NCBI GenBank assembly: GCA_964653695.1
Contig: CAZZFQ010000072.1
Location: forward strand, 1-6,621
Source of the DNA: JALHTG01 sp964653695
GTDB lineage: Archaea; Thermoproteota; Bathyarchaeia; 40CM-2-53-6; JALHTG01
Reading direction: 5' to 3'
Length of the DNA stretch: 6,621 nt
Below the pieces are notes generated by a model that saw only the letters and a list, made by a program, of their open reading frames with translations, did no database searches and was not told the DNA's origin. A program made the translations under genes and the position numbers. Positions 1 to 5,379 of the stretch are shown here, piece after piece; position 1 is the stretch's first letter, and each line of letters starts with the position of its first letter.

Positions 1-987
1 TCTGAATACGAGTACGAGAAGGCCCTCAAGCAATATGGAAGGAATAGAGCTCAAGCGATTCTGTTCGAAAGAGTACTGAGAAGACACAAGGCCAAGGGAA
101 AGATCGGTTTCTATGGCAAGGTTGAAGTCAGCAGCTTCATCTCACTGATAGAATCTCTGCGGAGGAAAGGGCACAGGATAGTTGGGGAGAAACGTCCAAC
201 CCTACTTGACGCTCTTCGAGAGACAAAAGATGCAGCTGAAGTCGAAAGGATAGGAATAGTCGGATCGAAGACAGAAAAAGTGGTCGAAAGGACACTGGAT
301 ATCTTAAGGAACAGTGCAATTGACGGCAATAATCTGACTTATCAAGGAGAGGCGCTGACTGTGGGCAGAGTCAAGAAGCACATTCGCAACTTCCTCGTCG
401 AAGAGAACCTAGTCAACATAGAGGAAACAATTTTCGCAGCTGGACCTGGTTCCTCAGATCCCCACTACCGAGGAGAAGAATCCGACCCTGTTAGGGCAGG
501 AGAACCGATCGTCTTCGACATCTTTCCTCGAGAGGTTGGCGGCTACTGCTTTGACACGACGAGGACATACGTTGTCGGCAAGCCGTCACAAGAAGTAAGG
601 TCAATGCACGAAGCCGTACTGGAGGCACAACTGGCGGCACTTGACAATCTGCGGGATGGGGTCAACGCGAGGGATGTGACGGAGAAGGTCTGCGACATAT
701 TTGAGAGAAGAGGCTACAAGACGCAACGAGACATAGCCAAAGGAGACGAGACTGCCAGAACCACGGGATTCACACATTCCTTGGGACATGGCGTCGGGCT
801 GACGATAGGAGAAAGACCTAACCTTTCAGTTCTCGTTGATGAGACGCTGAAGGAAGGCCATGTCACGTCGGTAGAACCTGGGCTCTACAAGCCGGGCTTG
901 GGCGGGGTCAGAATCGAGGATATAGTCGTAATAAGAAAGACCGGAGTGCAGAACCTATCAAAGCTTGACAAGGCTCTTGAACTGTGA
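1..987 (+). CDS. M24 family metallopeptidase (Xaa-Pro aminopeptidase/prolidase-like), 5'-truncated by window edge
   Basis: The frame is open from base 1 to the TGA at 985-987, giving 328 visible residues; the start lies outside the window. About the first 90 residues look like the end of a creatinase-type N-terminal domain, leading into a pita-bread catalytic domain. All five expected M24 metal ligands are visible (numbering of the visible fragment): D173 in IVFDIFPR, D185 in CFDTTRT, H263 in HSLGHGVGL, E292 in SVEPGLY and E306 in VRIEDIV. H155 (DPHYRG) and H259 match two further active-site histidines of aminopeptidase P. The position matching E. coli AMPP His361, normally the His of a VHE-type motif, is glycine here (TIGERP, G270), so substrate or mechanism may differ from standard prolidases. 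The family removes N-terminal residues before proline or cleaves X-Pro dipeptides, usually in the cytoplasm. The gene ends 18 bp from a convergent gene, so the two are not co-transcribed. The family call is firm; the exact substrate is unknown. Confidence 0.9.
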   Translation, partial: SEYEYEKALKQYGRNRAQAILFERVLRRHKAKGKIGFYGKVEVSSFISLIESLRRKGHRIVGEKRPTLLDALRETKDAAEVERIGIVGSKTEKVVERTLDILRNSAIDGNNLTYQGEALTVGRVKKHIRNFLVEENLVNIEETIFAAGPGSSDPHYRGEESDPVRAGEPIVFDIFPREVGGYCFDTTRTYVVGKPSQEVRSMHEAVLEAQLAALDNLRDGVNARDVTEKVCDIFERRGYKTQRDIAKGDETARTTGFTHSLGHGVGLTIGERPNLSVLVDETLKEGHVTSVEPGLYKPGLGGVRIEDIVVIRKTGVQNLSKLDKALEL

Positions 988-1005
988 AAGTCACTCTATT
1001 CCCTC

Positions 1006-1851
1006 CTATTGAGACACGTCATGGTTTCGACTGAGCCTGACCGTTGGAAATGCAGACTCGCATCTGACGCCATGGTCTCGGCATGTTTTCTGTATTCTGG
1101 TAGAGATCATTTTCCAATATTCTGATCCTTCTCTCAGCAACAAGGGCATACTCTCCAAAGCCTGAGGGGCCTCCCTCTCCAAGAAAGGCCTCAATTTCTG
1201 CAGTACCCATGGCCTAAGGTTTAGTTTGTCATAGAGAAGTCGGCTGTTCGTTGTCTTGGCAATGCGTACAATCCCTTCGAGGCTTTCCGGTTGATCATTG
1301 ACATACGGAATGATTGGCCCTAGGAAAACCCAGGTCTCGACTTTTCTATCCGAGTAGCTCTCAAGGATTTGCTGTCTCTCATTAGGAGAGGAAGCTCGGG
1401 GTTCGAGCTTTTCAGACAGCTCAGGATCCATTGTTGTGATAGTAACTCCAACGTCGAATTTCGGTCCTGAGATCAGATCAGAGTCTCTGAGAACGAGAGA
1501 TGATTTCGTCTGTATCGATACCTTGAACTCGTGCTTTGCCAGGACGTTTAGACAGCTGCGGGTCAGCTGAAGCTTAGACTCGACTGGTTGGTAGGGATCT
1601 GTGACAGTGCTCAGGCCGATCGTTCCCTTTGCCTTAGCTCGTAATTCCTTCGCCAGCACTTCGGCGATGTTGCTCTTCGCCTTGACGAACGTCCCCCATC
1701 TGCGAGCTATCTCCTCGCTACGAAAGACAGATCCAGAGTAGCAGTACAAGCAACCATGTTCGCAGCCGAAGTATGGGTTCAAGGAATATGCTAAGCCAGG
1801 CAACCTGCTTGGCGAAAGTGCAGTTCTGCAACTAATGGTCTCATATTCCAT
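1006..1851 (-). CDS. SPL-family radical SAM protein (COG1533 / SplB-like)
   Basis: This 281-residue protein starts at ATG 1851 and stops at TAG 1006. Near the N terminus, SLNPYFGCEHGCLYCYS holds the radical SAM cysteines C30-x3-C34-x2-C37, which should bind a [4Fe-4S] cluster and S-adenosylmethionine. The segment STVTDPYQPVE (about 81-91) followed by LQLTR is typical of the COG1533 group that includes spore photoproduct lyase. Within that group it resembles the widespread uncharacterised 'SPL family' proteins (Rv2578c-like) more than true SplB, so photoproduct repair is a possibility, not a conclusion. Extra cysteines at C8, C100 and in KTCRDHGVRC near the C terminus are candidates for a hydrogen-donor or second role. 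It begins 10 bases after the stop of the NreA-like gene on the same strand. There is no clear Shine-Dalgarno in the spacer (AAACAGTCCC), which points to co-transcription and possibly translational coupling. Confidence 0.88.
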   Translation of the reverse strand: MEYETISCRTALSPSRLPGLAYSLNPYFGCEHGCLYCYSGSVFRSEEIARRWGTFVKAKSNIAEVLAKELRAKAKGTIGLSTVTDPYQPVESKLQLTRSCLNVLAKHEFKVSIQTKSSLVLRDSDLISGPKFDVGVTITTMDPELSEKLEPRASSPNERQQILESYSDRKVETWVFLGPIIPYVNDQPESLEGIVRIAKTTNSRLLYDKLNLRPWVLQKLRPFLEREAPQALESMPLLLREGSEYWKMISTRIQKTCRDHGVRCESAFPTVRLSRNHDVSQ

Positions 1852-1861
1852 GGGACTGTTT

Positions 1862-3063
1862 TCACATCGGCGAATAGTCGGTTATTCTTCTTTGGAACAG
1901 AGCGTGTTTCAGAAGCGAACTTCCCTCAATCCATCTCCCAAGAGGAATCGTCAGTTGTGACACGGCGTATTGGAGAGCATGTTGGAAGTTGTCGAACCGT
2001 CTAGGAGGCGTTTTCAGAGCCGATCTGACACTTTCCCTCACGTTCCAAACGCCGACAGGTACTATGTATCCTGGATGTATCTCTCTGAGGACGAGGGCCG
2101 AGGCTTGCCTTCTTTCTTTCCGCAGAGCTTCCGACACTGCGAGTCTGCAGGAATAGTAGCATCCTCCAACGCTTGCATAGGTTCTCCTCCCCCAGTAGTC
2201 TTCGGAGTCACCCATGAGGACGGCTGAGCTTGAACTCTCGCTCGGATTCCATGTTGTCCCAGGAAACCAAGCTTCTATCCACTCAAATTTCCAGCGTTCA
2301 GGCATCAGGATGGCAACAAAGATATTATCCAAATTCCTGAATGCGTGGACCCGGTATTCATCGATTGTATTGTACTGCTTGATCTCATCGACGAATCTTA
2401 GTGAGAGAGTGCTGTCCACGGCGGTTATGCTCCACCGAGTAGGCACCAGCTTCCGCCTTGCGCCCACTCCGAACATACCTACGCTGAATGCTCGCTGGAT
2501 CTGAGAAACGAGTACTCCTTCCTCGTATAACTCTGAGACCGCTTCCTGGGCTTTGAGATCTCTGTCGTAGTATGCATCTTCGATCCTCCTGTCCACACTC
2601 ACATTGGAGGTCTTAAATGACCGTANNNNNNNNNNNNNNNNNNNNNNNNNNNNNNNNNNNNNNNNNNNNNNNNNNNNNNNNNNNNNNNNNNNNNNNNNNN
2701 NNNNNNNNNNNNNNNNNNNNNNNNNCGCTCAGGTATGTCCAAAATCTCGGTGTCGCCATGGAAAGGCGGGATCATCGGTCCAACGTAGACCTTGGGATAG
2801 CCTATCCGACCGACAAACACTCCGGGGGGACTAGATCCATCAATGTGTTCTGAATCTATCGTTTCGCCTAGGCGAGCCAGCGCCTGAGCCTTTGCGATCA
2901 TGGGGCAACTTATCTTCCCGCATAGCATGCGTCCTCCCTTGCATCGCAGGCAGAGTGAGGTAGTCGGTGACCGAGAGACTTCTATGCCATCAAGGGCAGG
3001 CATGCCACCTACCACATTGGCCGGAATGACGTCTGTAAGCCAACGGATCTCCCGAAAGGCCAC
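1862..3063 (-). CDS. nreA: NreA-like archaeal DNA repair protein, interrupted by assembly gap
   Basis: Two fragments on either side of the N run form one Nre protein. The N-terminal part (3063-2726, 112 whole codons from GTG) carries a zinc-finger-like C38-x2-C41-x6-C48-x4-C53 (CLRCKGGRMLCGKISC) and the family segments GSSPPGVFVGRIGYPKVYVGP and GDTEILDIPE. The C-terminal part is open from the gap to the TGA at 1862 (253 whole codons). It has the hallmark KLVPTRWSITAVDSTLS and ends in QRRITDYSPM, which fits a PCNA-interacting PIP box. About 365 residues are visible; with some 30 lost in the gap this matches the roughly 400-residue family. NreA proteins are archaeal, bind PCNA and have been linked to tolerance of DNA damage; their biochemical activity is not established. 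GTG 3063 is chosen because it gives the longest frame (next upstream stop at 3094-3096). ATG 3003, preceded by AGGTGG, is a serious alternative and keeps all conserved motifs. An SPL-like radical SAM gene follows after 10 bp. Confidence 0.9.
1871..1894 (-). other. PIP-box-like PCNA-binding motif at the NreA C terminus
   Basis: The codons read Q-R-R-I-T-D-Y-S, followed only by P-M and the stop. This satisfies the archaeal PIP pattern Qxx(hydrophobic)xx(aromatic), at the extreme C terminus where PIP boxes are found in NreA and other PCNA clients. The aromatic is Tyr rather than Phe and the eighth position is Ser, which is tolerated in archaea. The motif match is seen directly; binding is inferred. 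Confidence 0.72.
2626..2725. other. Assembly gap (100 N) of unknown true length inside the NreA-like gene
   Basis: The run is exactly 100 N, the usual placeholder for a scaffold join of unknown size. Both flanks encode the same protein on the minus strand: the right flank ends with 2 bases of an Arg codon (CGN) after ILDIPE, and the left flank begins with the last 2 bases of a codon (NTA) before RSFKTSN. An uninterrupted gene therefore needs a gap of 3m+2 bases, and 100 does not fit. Translating straight through the N run produces a false frame and a false stop at 2599-2601. Confidence 0.97.
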
Positions 3064-3188
3064 GCAGATCCTACCCTGCTTAGGCGCGATATGTCACTAC
3101 AGAACTTCATGGTGGAAGAAAAAGCATAGAGATAGGAGAAAGTGAAGCGACGACGGTTTTGCTTTGACAGTAGGCATTCAGAGTCTGG
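3064..3188 (-). promoter_or_regulatory. Spacer between trmB-like and nreA-like genes; pyrimidine-rich tract, weak promoter/terminator candidates
   Basis: This 125-bp spacer lies between two minus-strand genes. Read on the minus strand it has a pyrimidine-rich stretch at about 3144-3111 that includes GCTTTTTCTTCC, a plausible archaeal oligo-T terminator for the upstream regulator gene. Nearer the NreA-like start, GACATATCG (about 3095-3087) is a weak TATA-like candidate roughly 25-30 bases upstream of GTG 3063. Neither is strong. GGTAGG, about 6 bases before GTG 3063, may act as a ribosome binding site. No convincing small gene is present. Confidence 0.3.
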
Positions 3189-3896
3189 TTAGTTTGATCG
3201 CTTCAGGGGCCTTGAGTTGTTCCACATAAGAGTGAGAAACTCCTTGAAGTGCGCTGCTATGAATCGATTGTCCACCCAACCGCAAGCAGAGTAATCGAGC
3301 AGACCTATCATCGCTTCACATTCGTCGACTAGTAGGTCAACCGCAAGAATCGGCTTCCGATGCCTTGCTTTCCTCAGCAATAGTGCTGCTTTACTGCTAT
3401 CGGTCATCAGTCGTACCTCAACGTTTCTTCTTTCTAAGTCTTGAAGTCTACGTACAATCTGATCGTTCAACGCTGAGTTCCACGGTAGGACAAGCGTCAC
3501 GCTCCTTTCAGCCCGATCAAGCATCTCAAACACTTTTCGTAGAACCTTGTCTCTTCCCATTATTGTATAGATTATCTCAGCTCTCGGGGTCCTCGACGAG
3601 ACATCTCTGTAAATCCTGTCCAGCTGCTCGAAGGCTCCCTCCAGACCAACAATCGTTTCTCTTCCTATGACGGCTGGGGCTCTGGGGCTGTACATTGTTG
3701 GCCTCGACGCCGCCGCCTCAGCCCATCCTTTGGACACCAATATCTTCAATGCATCGTAGGCGCTTGGATATGGGATCTTGGCCCGTTGAGCCACATCTCT
3801 GGGAGTGGATGGGCCGAGCTCAGCGAGAGATATGTAGGCTCGGGCTTCATACTCGGTGAGGCCGAGCTTTCTTAGCGGATCGACGAACCTCTCCAA
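3189..3896 (-). CDS. TrmB-family transcriptional regulator (winged helix plus PLD-like effector domain)
   Basis: This 235-residue protein has an N-terminal winged helix-turn-helix (about residues 8-75). Typical TrmB-family features are LGLTEYEARAYISLAELGPST, then DVAQRAKIPYPSAYDALKILVSKGWA as the recognition region and wing. A helical linker follows (about 78-100), then an alpha/beta domain (about 105-215; RSVTLVLPWNSALNDQIVRRL, VEVRLMTDSS) like the phospholipase-D-like effector fold of TrmB, without a catalytic HKD motif. It is about 100 residues shorter than the sugar-sensing TrmB of Thermococcales and appears to lack its separate C-terminal sugar-binding part, so the ligand is unknown. The TTG start is preferred because AAGGAG lies 8 bases upstream and the helix-turn-helix begins right after it; the next in-frame Met comes only at about residue 67. 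It is divergent from geranylgeranyl reductase, with inverted repeats in the shared promoter, suggesting autoregulation and control of that gene. Confidence 0.87.
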   Translation of the reverse strand: MERFVDPLRKLGLTEYEARAYISLAELGPSTPRDVAQRAKIPYPSAYDALKILVSKGWAEAAASRPTMYSPRAPAVIGRETIVGLEGAFEQLDRIYRDVSSRTPRAEIIYTIMGRDKVLRKVFEMLDRAERSVTLVLPWNSALNDQIVRRLQDLERRNVEVRLMTDSSKAALLLRKARHRKPILAVDLLVDECEAMIGLLDYSACGWVDNRFIAAHFKEFLTLMWNNSRPLKRSN

Positions 3897-3904
3897 TTTC
3901 CCGT

Positions 3905-3910
3905 CTCCTT
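3905..3910 (-). promoter_or_regulatory. Shine-Dalgarno supporting the TTG start of the TrmB-like gene
   Basis: On the minus strand AAGGAG is followed after 8 bases (ACGGGAAA) by TTG at 3896. The sequence and spacing are good for an archaeal ribosome binding site and decide the start, since there is no ATG near the beginning of the helix-turn-helix domain. Confidence 0.75.
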
Positions 3911-3913
3911 GTA

Positions 3914-3928
3914 GTATCTTTTCGATAC
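3914..3928. promoter_or_regulatory. Inverted repeat A (GTATC-N5-GATAC), candidate operator on the trmB side
   Basis: Perfect 5-bp arms GTATC and GATAC are separated by TTTTC. For the leftward regulator gene it lies between the TATA element and the expected transcription start at about 3908-3913. For the rightward reductase gene it lies just upstream of TATA, over the BRE position. The half-site-N5-half-site layout resembles the TrmBL1 target of Thermococcales (TATCAC-N5-GTGATA), but the arms are short and chance is not excluded. Confidence 0.45.
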
Positions 3929-3930
3929 GC

Positions 3931-3940
3931 TTATATTAAT
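3931..3940. promoter_or_regulatory. Shared central TATA element of the divergent trmB-like / geranylgeranyl reductase promoters
   Basis: TTATATTAAT is the most AT-rich stretch in the 75-bp intergenic region and reads as a TATA box on both strands (TTATATTA on plus, ATTAATATAA on minus). Taking about 25 bases to the transcription start predicts starts near 3960 for the reductase (leader about 10 bases, no Shine-Dalgarno) and near 3910 for the regulator (leader about 15 bases, just including AAGGAG). Both spacings are normal for archaea. Confidence 0.65.
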
Positions 3941-3959
3941 TAGTAGCGATCACTACTAA
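3940..3959. promoter_or_regulatory. Inverted repeat B (TTAGTAG-N6-CTACTAA), candidate TrmB-type operator
   Basis: This 20-bp palindrome has perfect 7-bp arms (TTAGTAG / CTACTAA) around CGATCA, in which the inner four bases GATC are also self-complementary; only one symmetric pair (C/A) breaks full symmetry. It lies exactly between the TATA element and the predicted start of the reductase transcript, the usual place for an archaeal repressor to block RNA polymerase. The TAGTA...TACTA composition recalls, but does not equal, the haloarchaeal TrmB site (TACT-N7/8-GAGTA). The adjacent regulator gene is the obvious candidate to bind it. Confidence 0.7.
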
Positions 3960-3971
3960 CGGCGGCGCCCC

Positions 3972-5303
3972 ATGGAAAAGCAAGACCTCCTAGTCGTAGG
4001 GGCAGGAACTGCAGGCTGCACAATCGCGGCCGAGGCAGCGAAGAAAGGACTCCGGGTATGCATAATCGACGTGAAGCCCAGCGAGCTAGTAGGACAGAAG
4101 GTCTGCGGCGATGGGATAGGTAAGCATCACTTCGACAGGTTGAATATCCCTTATCCTTCGGGCGAGGAGCTCGAGACTAGGATGACAGGAATTCGGGTCT
4201 TCTCTCCTGATCGAGAGACTTCGTTCAGAATCGAAGGCGAGGGTGTCGCAGGGTTCATGATCAATAGACACAGGTTCGGGCAGAGGCTTCTGAAGCAAGC
4301 GCTTGACGCAGGAGCAACTCTACTTGATCATACAAGAGCCATCGCTCCTTTGATTAGAGACGGATTTGTTGTGGGCGTTGAAATAGTGCAGACGAATTTC
4401 CAACGGAAGGGGAACATAGTTGCGCCGATCACCATAGATGCTAGCGGATACTTGGGTTCAATAAGGAGCAGGTTACCGAACGAGTTCAGGGTCGAATCAA
4501 CCATTAACAAGATGGATCTGATGGCAGCCTACAGGGAGATCCGTGCGGATGTATCATGGGGCTCAGACTTTGGTGAGATCTATCTTACACGAGAGTTGGC
4601 GCCTGGCGGCTACTATTGGATCTTCGACAAAGGCGATGGAAAAGTCAATGTTGGTCTAGGGGTGCAAATGACAGGTAGGCATCCCAACCCGAAGGAGCAG
4701 TTGTACAGACATGTTCTTTCTCAGGACCTGTTCAAGGAATCTAAGCCGGAGCATGGTGGAGGAGGCCTTGTTCCCACACGCAGGCCCATGGACTCTCTCG
4801 TGTCTAATGGAGTGATGCTTGTTGGAGACGCGGCGTGTCTAGTGAATCCGATCCATGGAGGCGGGATTGGCTCCTCAATGCTTAGCGGGAAGCTCGCAGC
4901 TGAAACAGCTGTCGAAGCCTTGGAGAAGGGAGATGTAAGAAGAGAAGTGCTATGGCAATACAGCGTAAAATTTATGCAGAGCTATGGAGCGAAGCAGGCA
5001 AGCCTTGACATATTCCGCCTTCTCCTTCAGAGCATGTCTGATGACGATTTGAATTTCGGAATGAAGAATAGGCTTGTAAGAGAGGAGGACATGTTGAGAG
5101 CGAGCTTGACAGGCGATCTTCGACTAAGCTTGAGAGACAAGGCTGATAGAGCTTTGAAAGGTGCCGGACGACCCGGCCTTCTCATGAGGATTGAGAAGAC
5201 CGCAGGTAAGATGCGAGAGATCAAAGCTCTGTATCAAGATTATCCGTTTCCGAAAGACTTTGAAGATTGGAAACGCAAGGTGAATTCGGTCTACGAGTCA
5301 TAG
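3972..5303 (+). CDS. Geranylgeranyl reductase family FAD-dependent oxidoreductase (archaeal lipid saturation)
   Basis: This 443-residue protein has an N-terminal FAD-binding Rossmann motif, VVGAGTAGC (GxGxxG at 10-15) with acidic D33 at the end of strand 2. KVCGDG around C45 corresponds to the conserved cysteine segment of archaeal geranylgeranyl reductases. PGGYYWIF (about 211-218), followed by GKVNVGLG, matches the substrate-pocket signature PxxYxWxF of the family; the usual Pro after F is Asp here. VGDAACLVNPIHGGGIG (about 284-300) is the second FAD contact (GD motif). Length fits the 390-450 residue family. These enzymes reduce double bonds of geranylgeranyl chains, either in digeranylgeranylglycerol phospholipids to make saturated archaeal membrane lipids, or in other isoprenoids such as polyprenols or menaquinone; sequence alone does not decide which. 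The C-terminal about 110 residues are helical and basic, possibly for membrane association. There is no Shine-Dalgarno before ATG 3972, consistent with a short-leader transcript. It is divergent from the TrmB-like regulator, whose operator candidate lies in its promoter. Confidence 0.9.
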   Translation: MEKQDLLVVGAGTAGCTIAAEAAKKGLRVCIIDVKPSELVGQKVCGDGIGKHHFDRLNIPYPSGEELETRMTGIRVFSPDRETSFRIEGEGVAGFMINRHRFGQRLLKQALDAGATLLDHTRAIAPLIRDGFVVGVEIVQTNFQRKGNIVAPITIDASGYLGSIRSRLPNEFRVESTINKMDLMAAYREIRADVSWGSDFGEIYLTRELAPGGYYWIFDKGDGKVNVGLGVQMTGRHPNPKEQLYRHVLSQDLFKESKPEHGGGGLVPTRRPMDSLVSNGVMLVGDAACLVNPIHGGGIGSSMLSGKLAAETAVEALEKGDVRREVLWQYSVKFMQSYGAKQASLDIFRLLLQSMSDDDLNFGMKNRLVREEDMLRASLTGDLRLSLRDKADRALKGAGRPGLLMRIEKTAGKMREIKALYQDYPFPKDFEDWKRKVNSVYES

Positions 5304-5379
5304 GCGGACCGGAATGAAACTGAATAATGCCATTGACTTAAGACGGTGCTAGGGTTATCCCATCTATCTGCGATGAAGT
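5304..5379. other. Convergent intergenic spacer, no clear element
   Basis: These 76 bp separate the stops of geranylgeranyl reductase (plus) and the glycosyltransferase (minus). I see no strong hairpin or oligo-T tract on either strand, so the termination sites of both genes are not assigned. Confidence 0.6.

Noticed and set aside
988..1005. Possible bidirectional terminator between the M24 and radical SAM genes
   Set aside because: The 18-bp spacer has no hairpin and no oligo-T run long enough to call.
1006..1851. Calling the radical SAM protein a true spore photoproduct lyase
   Set aside because: The cluster motif and TDPYQP segment are shared by the whole COG1533 group; the SplB hydrogen-donor cysteine context could not be confirmed by eye.
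1970..2504. Two plus-strand open frames of 85 and 96 codons
   Set aside because: Both are antisense to the well-conserved C-terminal half of the NreA-like gene and have no recognisable motifs.
2599..2602. Stop in the N-terminal nre frame at 2599-2601 and a GTG start at 2602 for a separate downstream gene
   Set aside because: Both arise from forcing a 100-base gap. The frame with Nre hallmark motifs is open leftward from the gap edge, continuing past GTG 2602 as an internal Val.
2900..3145. Plus-strand open frame of 81 codons
   Set aside because: It is antisense to the conserved zinc-finger region of the NreA-like gene and shows no family features or ribosome binding site.
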